DNA from: MWEI01 sp964600235
GTDB taxonomy: Bacteria; Desulfobacterota; Desulfomonilia; UBA1062
Length of the DNA stretch: 64,000 nucleotides
Assembly (NCBI GenBank): GCA_964600235.1
Contig: CAZRIV010000015.1
Location: forward strand, 62,001 to 126,000
Reading direction: 5' to 3'
Part shown: positions 27,322-36,661 of the stretch, piece after piece
How the letters are laid out: each line of letters opens with the position of its first letter
Position numbering within the stretch: the stretch's first letter is position 1
Translations under genes and position numbers: made by a program
The notes under the pieces: model-generated
Told to the model about the DNA's origin: nothing
The model's input: only the letters and a program-made list of their open reading frames with translations
The model's database searches: none

Positions 27322-28905
27322 TTAAACTTTTTTTTCGATTAGCTCTTTAATTTTCTCCATACCTGGATTCCGGGATAGAATATCCTCCAACACTGCTCGG
27401 ACATCCTCTATTTTATCAGTTACTTGCGCAGCATCCCAAAAATTGAGCAGGATGTCCTCATGAACCGACCCTGTCTCCACAGCCTTTTTAAAAAAGACAT
27501 AGGCGTCATCGTATTTGCCGTAATACCAGGAAACCAGACCTAATCCGTTGTATGCAGCAAAACTTTTCGGGTTTGATTCAATGACCTGGATAAAGATCCT
27601 GCTGGCTTCAACATATGCCTTTCTCTCGAGCAGTTCCTGCCCTTTATGCAGAAGTTCTTCCTCGGAAGCGCCCGTTTTTTTCCGGAGCTTGTCCAGAAGC
27701 GCTGATATTCGCGGTATGGCATATTTCTTGAGCGCTTCCCGCAGGAGGGTCTCAGCCTCCTGATGCCTGTTCAGCGATACGAGAATGGCCGTTGCCGCAT
27801 CCAGGCAGGCTATGCGCAGGCCATTGTAATCCACCATAACAGTGGTTATAAGATTACTGCAGGCAAGCGCACGGAATAGTTTTTCCAGGGCTGCCTCGTT
27901 CTGGTCCAGATGCATAAGCGCCCTTCCCCAATGATACCAGCCCTGAAGGTCATGTGGTCGTTCTTGTGCCGCGCGCCTCGCCCAATCTTCAGCATCCCGG
28001 TAATTCTTCAATAAATTATGCGTAGAGGCCATGGCAATCAAGGAGGCATGGTATACGTCCCCCTGTATATCACACGCATCAGGCGTAGTTATGACGCGCT
28101 CATAATGGCCCTGTGCCTCCTTGAATCTCTTGAAATGCATAAGGGTATTGGCGTAGAGGAAGCGAAGCATTATCGAGTCAGGGTTTTCCGCAAGTTCCTG
28201 CTCCAGGATTGTCTCATTGCGTTTCATCTTTTGCAGCATTTGTTCAGGAGTTTCGTATCCTGTGTGGATGATTTTCACAGCCAGTTGTGCTCCCCTGAAA
28301 CCATGTTTTCTGGCACTGACCATAATACTTTCATGAACCCGGCTTTCGAAGCGCAGGCGTGGGTCGTTCGGGAAAAGTCGCGCCTGCATGAAGGGCGGAG
28401 AGAATCCATCCGCTCTCCGGTTGACGACCTGCAGATTGTACACGATATCTGATCGGAGAGTGGGCTTCAGGGATTGGAGGCGCTTGACATCCGCTGCCTC
28501 TATCCGGTCATCGGCGTCCAGCCACATAATCCATGCGGCCCTTGCTTCATCCTTGGAGCGGTTACGGGCGGCGCTGAAGTCGCCGATCCAGGACTGAGAT
28601 ACGACTCGAGCCCCGAATCGTTGAGCGATCTCTATGGTTTCATCCGTCGATCCAGTATCGACAATGATCAATTCATCCCAGAGGCCCATTATGTCCCCAA
28701 GGATCAGATGCAGGCGTTCTGCCTCATTCTTGACAATCATGCACACCGCAAGTGTATTGTCTCTACTCGGCCGTGCAGGCAGAGGTCGGGACTTTTTCTT
28801 AAAGCGCCTGTTAACTTTCATCGAAGTGTGTATTGCAAAAACAAAGCCATTCATCCCGCCAGAGCAGTTCAACCCTTCTTTGCTGAGGATTGTTACAAAC
28901 ATCAT
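27322..28905 (-). CDS. GT2 glycosyltransferase with TPR repeats, next to flagellin
   Basis: This 527-residue cytoplasmic protein has an N-terminal GT-A/GT2 domain of about 220 residues, with VCMIVKNEAERL, the VDTGSTDET segment and acidic WLDADD that binds metal and sugar nucleotide. At least six tetratricopeptide-like repeats follow. GT2-TPR proteins next to fliC are known flagellin glycosyltransferases in some bacteria, so a role in decorating the short flagellin is likely but inferred. The start is uncertain: ATGs at 28854 and 28821 would give a more compact N-terminus. It lies directly upstream of fliC and divergent from the glycan island. Confidence 0.85.
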   Translation of the reverse strand: MMFVTILSKEGLNCSGGMNGFVFAIHTSMKVNRRFKKKSRPLPARPSRDNTLAVCMIVKNEAERLHLILGDIMGLWDELIIVDTGSTDETIEIAQRFGARVVSQSWIGDFSAARNRSKDEARAAWIMWLDADDRIEAADVKRLQSLKPTLRSDIVYNLQVVNRRADGFSPPFMQARLFPNDPRLRFESRVHESIMVSARKHGFRGAQLAVKIIHTGYETPEQMLQKMKRNETILEQELAENPDSIMLRFLYANTLMHFKRFKEAQGHYERVITTPDACDIQGDVYHASLIAMASTHNLLKNYRDAEDWARRAAQERPHDLQGWYHWGRALMHLDQNEAALEKLFRALACSNLITTVMVDYNGLRIACLDAATAILVSLNRHQEAETLLREALKKYAIPRISALLDKLRKKTGASEEELLHKGQELLERKAYVEASRIFIQVIESNPKSFAAYNGLGLVSWYYGKYDDAYVFFKKAVETGSVHEDILLNFWDAAQVTDKIEDVRAVLEDILSRNPGMEKIKELIEKKV

Positions 28906-29064
28906 CCCTTAATCAATGGATTAACAGGTGAAATCTTCAACACCCATCTGCACTGCATGGCATCTTCAGCCTCAAGCCAGAAAGGTTCTCGTCATTTTAT
29001 TGACTTCACTCTATCATGGTATTTTCCAAGAGTTTGTATTATTTTGATTACAGGAGGAGTCTGC

Positions 29065-29103
29065 ATGGCTATGTTTGCCCAAGGGTGTATGGTTTATAGG
29101 TAA
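29065..29103 (+). CDS. Possible 12-residue leader peptide
   Basis: ATG to TAA encodes a 12-residue peptide (MAMFAQGCMVYR). AGGAGGAG ends 5 nt before the ATG, an unusually strong site for such a short frame. It could be a leader peptide or the remnant of a truncated gene. There is no further support. Confidence 0.2.
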   Translation: MAMFAQGCMVYR

Positions 29104-29295
29104 ACCACGCGTCATCAGGCACTTAGCCCCTATGCTGGTGGATCAGCCATATCTGTATCGACAGTTTTACAATCATCAGCGCTATCTTGCTCCGACGTTG
29201 GGGGGAAGTTTGAGGGTCAGTCAATAAATTGTCTCAAATGCAATCCATTTTTTCTAACATTTTGTTATCGTTGCTATTATAACTATCGTGAACTA

Positions 29296-29310
29296 GGGCA
29301 TGCATCTTGC
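29296..29310 (+). promoter_or_regulatory. Candidate sigma-54 (RpoN) promoter of the glycan island
   Basis: GGGCATGCATCTTGC fits the -24/-12 pattern (consensus TGGCAC-N5-TTGC): GG and GC are separated by exactly 10 bp and TTGC is perfect. It lies 37 bp before the first island gene. Flagellar genes of this bacterial group are often RpoN-controlled. Confidence 0.45.
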
Positions 29311-29347
29311 TTGACAACAGGGTAATGGACGGCATCTCAAAGGCCAA

Positions 29348-30760
29348 ATGGAATACTTTGGGTTCACCTGCATGGGCGGAGCCTTGCAGTTCGCAGGCCG
29401 GCAGTGCGACCTCGACAACATCATGCCCCCCACAGATATGACTGAAACCGAGCTACGCAGACAGATTGCCGATCTGGTGGCTAGGTTCCATCAGGCAGTC
29501 AATACCGGGCAGAAATTCATCCCTGGTACCACCCCGGTCCGCTATGCCGGGCGCATCTTCGACGAGAAGGAAATCCAGGCAGCCGTTGAGGCATCACTCG
29601 ACTTCTGGCTCACGGAGGGACGGTTCACAGATGAGTTTCAATCTAGGTTGGCCGCAAGGGTCGGCACCGGATACGCGTATCTGACCAATTCCGGTTCTTC
29701 AGCCAATCTCCTGGCACTGAGCGCTCTTACCTCCCCTCTCCTGGGCGGCCGGCGCCTGCAGAGGGGTGATGAGGTCATCACCGTTGCCGCCGGATTCCCC
29801 ACGACCCTCAACCCCATCTTACAGAGCAATCTGATTCCCGTCTTTGTAGACGTGGATATCCCCACATACAACGCACTCCCCGATCAGATCTCCGCCGCCA
29901 TCAGCCCCAGAACCCGCGCCATTTTCCTGGCCCATACGCTAGGCAACCCCTTTGACATTGACCGGATAATGTCCATTGCAAGAGAACATGATCTCTATGT
30001 TATTGAAGATAACTGCGACGCCTTGGGTTCGACCTACCGAGGTCAATATACCGGCTCTTTCAGCCATCTTTCCACCTGTTCGTTTTATCCCGCGCACCAC
30101 ATCACTTTAGGTGAAGGCGGCGCAGTATTGACTTCCGATGACACCCTGGCCAGGATTATCCGCTCTCTCAAGGACTGGGGCCGGGATTGCTATTGTAAAC
30201 CCGGAATGAACAATTGCTGCGGCAATAGGTTTTCCGGGAAGCATGGGGAGTTGCCCGAGGGCTATGACCATAAATATGTGTATTCCCATATCGGGTATAA
30301 TCTTAAGGCCACGGAATTTCAGGCCGCTATCGGTGTGCAGCAGTTACAAAAGCTCGAGGCTTTCTGCATGGCACGGCGCCAAAACTTTCAGCTCTGGGCC
30401 ACGGGATTCAGGAAATATGGAGACTTTTTCATCTTGCCGGAGGCCACCGAAAACTCCGACCCGGCATGGTTTGCCTTCCCAATTACCGTGAACACGGCGG
30501 CCGCGCGCTTTACCCGAAACAAACTGACCGCATACCTGAACGAACACCTCATTGAAACGCGGAACATATTCGGCGGCAATCTGCTGCGTCAACCGGCCTA
30601 CCGCGATATCACGTACCGCCGTATCGGGGAACTGCCAAACACGGAACGCATAATGCGTGACACCTTCTTCCTGGGTACCTACCCCGGCATAGGCAAGGAG
30701 CAGATCGATTATACGTTCGCGATCATCGATCAATTTTTATCATCAAGGCAAAGGCCATGA
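29348..30760 (+). CDS. rfbH: CDP-4-keto-6-deoxyglucose 3-dehydrase (E1)
   Basis: This 470-residue member of the DegT/PLP family uses PMP and an Fe-S cluster to remove the 3-OH of CDP-4-keto-6-deoxyglucose. Two hallmarks prove the subtype. The internal-aldimine lysine is replaced by His250 in FYPAHHITLGEGG. The cluster cysteines follow the C-X57-C-X1-C-X7-C spacing exactly (C223, C281, C283, C291). The start is uncertain: MTETELRRQ at residue 31 aligns better with known E1 N-termini, but 29348 has AAAGG before it. It overlaps rfbG by 4 bp. The companion E3 reductase (ascD/rfbI) is absent. Confidence 0.93.
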   Translation: MEYFGFTCMGGALQFAGRQCDLDNIMPPTDMTETELRRQIADLVARFHQAVNTGQKFIPGTTPVRYAGRIFDEKEIQAAVEASLDFWLTEGRFTDEFQSRLAARVGTGYAYLTNSGSSANLLALSALTSPLLGGRRLQRGDEVITVAAGFPTTLNPILQSNLIPVFVDVDIPTYNALPDQISAAISPRTRAIFLAHTLGNPFDIDRIMSIAREHDLYVIEDNCDALGSTYRGQYTGSFSHLSTCSFYPAHHITLGEGGAVLTSDDTLARIIRSLKDWGRDCYCKPGMNNCCGNRFSGKHGELPEGYDHKYVYSHIGYNLKATEFQAAIGVQQLQKLEAFCMARRQNFQLWATGFRKYGDFFILPEATENSDPAWFAFPITVNTAAARFTRNKLTAYLNEHLIETRNIFGGNLLRQPAYRDITYRRIGELPNTERIMRDTFFLGTYPGIGKEQIDYTFAIIDQFLSSRQRP

Positions 30761-31887
30761 AGACACGCACCCGGCCGACACAAGAGCGGTTTAACAAATG
30801 CTATGAGGGCAAGCGGGTCTTGGTCACCGGTGACACCGGCTTCAAGGGGTCCTGGCTGGCTCTGTGGCTTCACGAACTCGGCGCGCAAGTCACCGGGATG
30901 GCTCTTCCACTTGACACGGAGCCATCCCACTTTCAGTTGCTCGCGCTGGACACCATGATCGAGCATATCGATGCGGACATACGCAATAGGGAAGTGGTTG
31001 GCGATATTTTCAACCAGGTAAAGCCACAGATTGTCTTTCATCTGGCGGCACAGGCCCTTGTAAGGGATTCTTACAACGATCCGAAAGCAACCTTCGATAC
31101 CAACATAGGCGGCACGGTCAACATTCTGGAGGCAATCCGTCAGTGTCAGGACGTCAACGCTGCAGTCGTTATCACATCGGATAAGTGCTATGAGAATCAG
31201 GAGTGGGTCTGGGGTTACCGGGAAAAGGATCCGCTGGGCGGACATGACCCGTACAGTGCCAGCAAAGGCGCTGTGGAAATCGTCTCGGCCGCATATCTCC
31301 GCTCGTACTTTGATGGAAATGGCCTTGGTCCCCACCTCGGATTCGCTACGGCTCGTGCTGGAAATGTCATCGGCGGCGGAGACTGGGCCAAAGACCGTAT
31401 CATTCCCGATTGTGTCCGGGCCTTGTCCGCAGGCGAGCCCATTGTCATCAGAAATCCGCATGCCACACGCCCCTGGCAACATGTGCTCGATCCTCTGGCA
31501 GGCTATCTCCTTCTGGCGATGCGCCTGCTGGAAAGCCCGGAGGTATTCAGCGGCCCGTGGAATTTCGGACCTCGAACCTCGGATCAGATGACCGTGGCTG
31601 AACTTGCCGAACGTTTTATCAAGGTCTGGGGAAGCGGCACTATCCAGAGGCAACACATTGATGAGAAGGCGCCTCATGAGGCCCACCTTCTTAATTTGAA
31701 CATAGACAAGTCTACCTTCGAGTTGAAGTGGCAGCCTGTACTGGACAGCACTTCCGCCATCGATTGGACCGCGCATTGGTATAAATCATGGTATGAGCAT
31801 ATCGATAACCTGCATAGTTTATCCGTTCATCAGATTCAAAATTTCCAAAATTTATTGAGCAATCAAGACTTTCCGGAGGCACCATGA
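30757..31887 (+). CDS. rfbG: CDP-glucose 4,6-dehydratase
   Basis: This 376-residue extended short-chain dehydrogenase has the NAD-binding VTGDTGFKGSW at residues 23-33 and the catalytic YSASK (Tyr166, Lys170). A K rather than the usual small residue in the GxxGxxG region (GFKGSW) is characteristic of CDP-glucose 4,6-dehydratases. It converts CDP-glucose to CDP-4-keto-6-deoxyglucose, the RfbH substrate. It overlaps its neighbours by ATGA on both sides. Confidence 0.93.
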   Translation: MKTRTRPTQERFNKCYEGKRVLVTGDTGFKGSWLALWLHELGAQVTGMALPLDTEPSHFQLLALDTMIEHIDADIRNREVVGDIFNQVKPQIVFHLAAQALVRDSYNDPKATFDTNIGGTVNILEAIRQCQDVNAAVVITSDKCYENQEWVWGYREKDPLGGHDPYSASKGAVEIVSAAYLRSYFDGNGLGPHLGFATARAGNVIGGGDWAKDRIIPDCVRALSAGEPIVIRNPHATRPWQHVLDPLAGYLLLAMRLLESPEVFSGPWNFGPRTSDQMTVAELAERFIKVWGSGTIQRQHIDEKAPHEAHLLNLNIDKSTFELKWQPVLDSTSAIDWTAHWYKSWYEHIDNLHSLSVHQIQNFQNLLSNQDFPEAP

Positions 31888-32675
31888 AAGTAGTCATATT
31901 AGCCGGCGGCATGGGTACGCGCATCAGCGAGGAGTCACACTTAAAACCAAAACCTATGATAGAAATCGGTGAACGTCCTATTCTCTGGCATATCATGAAA
32001 ATCTATTCTCATTACGGCTTTGATGAATTCATTATCTGCCTGGGATACAAGTCGAACGTGGTGAAGGATTATTTTGCCAACTATTTCATGTACGAGTCCG
32101 ATGTCACCTTCAACTTCAGGAGCGGCAAGGAGATCTTCACGCATCAGCATTTCGCTGAAAAATGGTCGGTCACGTTAGTCAATACAGGGCTGAACACCAT
32201 GACCGGCGGAAGGGTCAAACGGGTTCAGAAATATATCGGCAACGAACCTTTTCTGCTGACATACGGAGATGGTGTATCCGATATCAATATTAATCACTTG
32301 ATTGACTTCCATAAATCGCACGGCAAGTACGCGACCGTCACTGCTGCGCAACCATTGGGCAGGTTCGGCTCCTTAAATATAAAGAAGACGGGCGAGGTAA
32401 ACGGGTTCGTGGAGAAGCCCAAAGGGGACAACAGCTGGATAAACGGCGGATTCTTTGTCATGCAGCCAGAGATCTTCAATTACCTCACGGAAAACGACAC
32501 AAACCTCGAACTGGGCCTGCTGCAGAAACTGGCGGATGAAAACCAGTTTGTCGCATATCGACATGAAGGCTTCTGGCAACCCATGGACACCCTGCGTGAC
32601 AGGACCCTGCTGGAGGATCTCTGGAGATCCGGCAGGGCGCCCTGGAAGGTATGGCAATCAAATGAACAGCAATAG
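31884..32675 (+). CDS. rfbF: Glucose-1-phosphate cytidylyltransferase
   Basis: This 263-residue nucleotidyltransferase has the LAGGMGTRI signature at residues 6-14 and the RfbF-typical HLKPKPMIEIGERPILWHIM. It makes CDP-glucose from CTP and glucose-1-phosphate, the first step of the CDP-deoxyhexose route. With rfbG and rfbH it forms a complete set up to CDP-4-keto-3,6-dideoxyglucose (after E3). A GGAG precedes the next gene 9 bp on. Confidence 0.95.
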   Translation: MKVVILAGGMGTRISEESHLKPKPMIEIGERPILWHIMKIYSHYGFDEFIICLGYKSNVVKDYFANYFMYESDVTFNFRSGKEIFTHQHFAEKWSVTLVNTGLNTMTGGRVKRVQKYIGNEPFLLTYGDGVSDININHLIDFHKSHGKYATVTAAQPLGRFGSLNIKKTGEVNGFVEKPKGDNSWINGGFFVMQPEIFNYLTENDTNLELGLLQKLADENQFVAYRHEGFWQPMDTLRDRTLLEDLWRSGRAPWKVWQSNEQQ

Positions 32676-32684
32676 GAGTTCTGC

Positions 32685-34190
32685 ATGAAGATTTATTTTG
32701 ATCGGCCGTTGTTTGTCTTTGAAATGGCCAATAATCATATGGGGAGCGTGGATCACGGCCTTACCATGATCAAGGCCTTTGCCGAAGTGGCCAGGGCTTT
32801 TCAATTCCAGTTTGCCTTCAAATTCCAGTTCCGGGACCTGGACACGTTCATCCACCCCGATTATTCATCCCGAATGGATATCAAGGCAGTCAAACGCTTC
32901 AGCGAGACCAGGTTATCCATGGACCAGTTCCGGCAGCTCAAGGATGCCCTTGATGAAGACGGCTTCATATCCGTATGCACCCCTTTTGATGAGCCTTCTG
33001 TTGCCCGGATTGAAGAAATGAATTTCGACATAATAAAGATTGCCAGCTGCTCGTTTACCGACTGGCCGTTGCTGGAGCGTGTCGTACTGGCTGAAAAACC
33101 CATCATCGCCTCTACGGCGGGGGCCACGCTGGAAGATATCGATAAAGTTGTCAGCTTCTTTCAAAACAGGCAGAAGATGTTCGCTGTTCTACATTGTGTA
33201 GGCGAATACCCCACGAAACCGGATACACTGAATCTCAATCAAATCGACCTGCTCAAGCAACGCTATCCAGGTGTCGCCTTCGGATACTCAACCCACGAAG
33301 AACCTGACAATTTTGAATCCATCCAAATGGCCATAGCCAAAGGGGCAACTATTTTTGAAAAACATGTGGCGGTCGAAACGGATATATTCAAGAAGAATGA
33401 ATACTCGGCAACACCCGAGCAGATCAGCCGCTGGCTTGCCGCTGCGGACAGGGCTTACAGAATGAGCGGCGTTGCCGGCAAAAGATCGGAAGCCACTGAC
33501 AAGGAACTGGCTGACCTCCGGCAGTTCAAGCGTGGCGTTTTTGCTCTACGCGACATAGGAAAGGGGGAGAGAATTGATTCAAGCAATACCTTTTTCGCCT
33601 TTCCCAATGTTGAGGGCCAGCTGCTGGCCAACGACATGTCAAAATATTCTGAATATATATCCGGGGCGGACATTGCCAAGCAGTCACCCATAGAAACCGC
33701 CAAGATCACGTGTGTCGATCAGAGGGAAAAGGTATGGTCCATCGTCCAGAGGGTCAGAAGCATGCTCTCCGAGGGGAACGTCGTGGTGCCGGGCAAGGCA
33801 ACACTCGAGATATCCCACCATTACGGCCTCGAGAACTTTAATGACACAGGGTGCACCATCATCAATGTCGTCAACCGGGAGTACTGCAAAAAATTGATCG
33901 TCCTGCTTCCCGGACAACACCATCCCGAGCAATACCATCGCATCAAGGAAGAAACCTTTGTCGTCCTCTACGGCGACGTTGTCCTGACCCTGGATGGTGT
34001 TGTGAAGAATTGCCATAAGGGTGATGTCGAGACAGTCACCAGCGGCACAAAACATATTTTCTCAAGCCGGGGGGGCGCCGTCATCGAAGAGATATCTTCG
34101 ACACACCATACCGACGACTCCTATTACACCGACGAATCCATACTCCGCAACAAAGACCGCAAAACCGTCATTACTTACTGGATGGGATAA
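32685..34190 (+). CDS. NeuB-family sialic/nonulosonic acid synthase fused to a cupin
   Basis: This 501-residue protein has a NeuB-type TIM barrel at residues 1-265 (start RPLFVFEMANNHMGS, FGYSTHE near 199), a SAF-like domain at about 275-345, and a C-terminal cupin at about 365-500 with metal-ligand candidates in QHHPEQYHRIKEE. NeuB enzymes condense phosphoenolpyruvate with an amino sugar to a nine-carbon acid. The cupin resembles sugar isomerase or lyxose-isomerase-like folds. No NeuA cytidylyltransferase is in the window, so the product may be handled differently or activated elsewhere. Confidence 0.85.
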   Translation: MKIYFDRPLFVFEMANNHMGSVDHGLTMIKAFAEVARAFQFQFAFKFQFRDLDTFIHPDYSSRMDIKAVKRFSETRLSMDQFRQLKDALDEDGFISVCTPFDEPSVARIEEMNFDIIKIASCSFTDWPLLERVVLAEKPIIASTAGATLEDIDKVVSFFQNRQKMFAVLHCVGEYPTKPDTLNLNQIDLLKQRYPGVAFGYSTHEEPDNFESIQMAIAKGATIFEKHVAVETDIFKKNEYSATPEQISRWLAAADRAYRMSGVAGKRSEATDKELADLRQFKRGVFALRDIGKGERIDSSNTFFAFPNVEGQLLANDMSKYSEYISGADIAKQSPIETAKITCVDQREKVWSIVQRVRSMLSEGNVVVPGKATLEISHHYGLENFNDTGCTIINVVNREYCKKLIVLLPGQHHPEQYHRIKEETFVVLYGDVVLTLDGVVKNCHKGDVETVTSGTKHIFSSRGGAVIEEISSTHHTDDSYYTDESILRNKDRKTVITYWMG

Positions 34191-34222
34191 TACTGCCTGG
34201 GCATCCTGGATGGATGAGGACC

Positions 34223-34801
34223 ATGAAAACGATAATATGGGACATTGACGACGTATTGAACGACCTGACAAAACAATGGCTGGAAATCTCCTGGCTGCCT
34301 TCCCATCCGGGATGTACGTTGAAATATGAGGATGTAACAGACAATCCGCCTCACCTTCTGCTGGGGGTGACCAGGGAAGAATACCTCGAATCGCTCGATG
34401 AATTCCGGCTTTCGTCACGAGCAGGAGAGATGATGCCCGAAATTTTTCTCATAAACTGGTTCAGGGAAAACGGTTCCCGCTTCCGGCACATCGCCTTGAC
34501 GGCACGGCCCAGAAAAACAGTGCCTCCTGCAGTAGACTGGATGCTCAGACATTTCGGCGAATGGTTCCAGACATTCAGCTTCGTCCCTGCAGAAAGACCT
34601 GGTGAAGCGCCGGGGCATCCGGACCGCGACAAGGCCGGGTTTTTATCATGGTTGGACAAGGCAGACTATTTTATTGATGATAATGACGGGAATGTGACGG
34701 CTGCAGGGCATCTGGGCATTGCAACCTTCCTGGTTTCCCGTCCCTGGAACAATGGCGGATTGACGCTTGAGAACATCCTGGAAAACGGCCTGAAAGAATA
34801 A
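34223..34801 (+). CDS. HAD-like phosphatase (5'(3')-nucleotidase-like)
   Basis: This protein of about 192 residues has HAD motif I WDIDDVLND, motif II region LTARP and motif IV FIDDND. Together they suggest a small-cap phosphatase. Its position just after the NeuB-cupin gene makes it a candidate for dephosphorylating a sugar or nonulosonate phosphate; the substrate is unproven. The start at 34223 was preferred over 34214 because TGAGGA lies directly upstream. Confidence 0.7.
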   Translation: MKTIIWDIDDVLNDLTKQWLEISWLPSHPGCTLKYEDVTDNPPHLLLGVTREEYLESLDEFRLSSRAGEMMPEIFLINWFRENGSRFRHIALTARPRKTVPPAVDWMLRHFGEWFQTFSFVPAERPGEAPGHPDRDKAGFLSWLDKADYFIDDNDGNVTAAGHLGIATFLVSRPWNNGGLTLENILENGLKE

Positions 34802-34826
34802 TACCAAGCAAGGAAGTCAGGAATAC

Positions 34827-36644
34827 ATGAAATTATCAGATTATGTCATGCAGTTCATTGCCGAGGCAGGGGTAAGGCATGTCTTCATGCTTTCGGGAGG
34901 CGGCGCCATGCACCTGGTGGATTCCGTGGGCAGGAACAGAAATCTCACCTACATCTGCAACCTGCATGAACAGGCGTGTGCCATCGCCGCTGACGCTTAC
35001 AGTCAGTATACCAATCACCTGGGGGTTGCGCTGGTAACCACCGGCCCCGGCGGTACCAATACCATCACAGGGGTTGCGGGAGCATGGCTGGATTCAACGC
35101 CGATGCTTGTTATTTCCGGCCAGGTGAAACGCCCTGATATGGTTGGTGATCGGGGTCTGCGGCAGATGGGCTTCCAGGAGATCGACATCATTCATATCGT
35201 TCGCCCCATCACCAAATATGCCGTGACCGTGATGGAGCCCTCCACCATACGCTATCATCTCGAAAAGGCTGTTTACCTGGCAAGGAATGGCCGCCCCGGG
35301 CCCGTCTGGATCGATATCCCGCTGGATGTCCAGGCCGCAATGATCGACGAAAACAACCTTGAGGGCTTTGATGCCGCGGAAATATCTCCTGCTGTGAAGG
35401 ATGACGTGCTTGAGGAGAAGGTCTGTCGTGCAATAGAACTACTCAATAATGCTGAACGTCCCGTGATTCTTGCCGGCAACGGTATTCGACTTGCAAATGC
35501 ACAGGACGATTTTCTCCGGTTGATCGGAGAACTGGGCATCCCGGTGCTGACAACCTGGAAGGCCGCAGACCTCATCGCGGAGGACCACCCTCTCTATGCC
35601 GGAAGGCCCGGCGCCGTGGGTCAGCGGGGGGCGAATTTTACGCAGCAGAACGCGGACTGTCTCATGATCATCGGCGCACGCATGGACCTCGGCCAGACCG
35701 CTTATACACATGAGAACTTCGCGCCCGCTGCGCATAAGACCATGGTGGATGTCGATGCCGCGGAAATCGGCAAGATGCGCATGACAATAGATGTCCCGGT
35801 TGTTGCGGATGCAGGCGATTTTATCCGGGAGTTCCTTTCACAGTTGTCCAATACCACGCAGAAGGACCATTCGCAGTGGTTGAAGCAGTGCAAGGAGTGG
35901 CAAAAAAGATATCCCGTTATCCTGCCGGAATACTGGAATGATACCGGGTTCGTGAATGATTATGTCCTGATCGATGTCCTTTCCGATGAGCTCTCCTGTG
36001 AGGACCTCCTTATTCCCGGGAGTTCCGGTGCCTGCAGCGAACGGACCATGCAAGCCTTCAGGTCCAAATCAGGACTGCGGATCTTCAACAGCCAGGGTCT
36101 GGGATCCATGGGGTTCGGCGTCCCCGCAGCCATCGGCGGCTGTATCGCGAGCGGCCGGAGGCGCACCATCTCCATTGAAGGTGACGGCGGGTTCATCATG
36201 AACATCCAAGAGCTCGAAACCGTCAAAAGGCTTAACCTGCCCATCAAGTTTTTTGTCCTGAACAACGGAGGATACGTTTCCATCCAGACCACCCAGAGAA
36301 ATTACTTTAATGGCCATTATGTCGGCAGTTCCGCCGCAAGCGGGGTAACGCTGCCTGATATTCAATCGGTGGCAAAATCCTTTGGCCTTACTGCGGCCTG
36401 CCTGAAGAACCATGATGATATCAGGGAAAGGATCAGAGACGTCCTGCGGATGCCAGGCCCGGTGGTCTGCGAAGTCATGGTTTCGCCCGACCAGGTTACC
36501 GCGCCACGGGTATCATCGAAACAGCTCGAAGACGGAACCATGGTATCCCTGCCCATGGAAGACCTCTGGCCGTTTCTGGATCGCGAGGAATTCTCATCCA
36601 ACATGGCAGCAAACTGGCCCACCCCTTCAAATATGAAGAAGTAG
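34827..36644 (+). CDS. ThDP-dependent enzyme, IlvB/YerE-like
   Basis: This 605-residue thiamine-diphosphate enzyme has catalytic Glu48 in ICNLHEQACAIAADAY and the cofactor motif GDGG (452-455) to NNG (479-481). Acetolactate-synthase-like enzymes in CDP-dideoxysugar loci, such as YerE, add a two-carbon unit from pyruvate to the 4-keto group of CDP-3,6-dideoxyglucose to form branched sugars. The location next to rfbFGH favours this over branched-chain amino acid synthesis, and no ilvN-like small subunit is present. Inference for the exact acceptor. Confidence 0.8.
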   Translation: MKLSDYVMQFIAEAGVRHVFMLSGGGAMHLVDSVGRNRNLTYICNLHEQACAIAADAYSQYTNHLGVALVTTGPGGTNTITGVAGAWLDSTPMLVISGQVKRPDMVGDRGLRQMGFQEIDIIHIVRPITKYAVTVMEPSTIRYHLEKAVYLARNGRPGPVWIDIPLDVQAAMIDENNLEGFDAAEISPAVKDDVLEEKVCRAIELLNNAERPVILAGNGIRLANAQDDFLRLIGELGIPVLTTWKAADLIAEDHPLYAGRPGAVGQRGANFTQQNADCLMIIGARMDLGQTAYTHENFAPAAHKTMVDVDAAEIGKMRMTIDVPVVADAGDFIREFLSQLSNTTQKDHSQWLKQCKEWQKRYPVILPEYWNDTGFVNDYVLIDVLSDELSCEDLLIPGSSGACSERTMQAFRSKSGLRIFNSQGLGSMGFGVPAAIGGCIASGRRRTISIEGDGGFIMNIQELETVKRLNLPIKFFVLNNGGYVSIQTTQRNYFNGHYVGSSAASGVTLPDIQSVAKSFGLTAACLKNHDDIRERIRDVLRMPGPVVCEVMVSPDQVTAPRVSSKQLEDGTMVSLPMEDLWPFLDREEFSSNMAANWPTPSNMKK

Positions 36645-36661
36645 GCATCAGGGAGATCTCG

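Larger units (their letters stand above)
28906..29347. other. Divergent intergenic region between flagellin GT and glycan island
   Basis: No full gene is visible. The region holds a 12-codon mini-ORF at 29065-29103 behind a perfect AGGAGGAG ribosome site, and a sigma-54-like promoter at 29296-29310. It separates the minus-strand flagellar genes from the plus-strand island. Confidence 0.5.
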
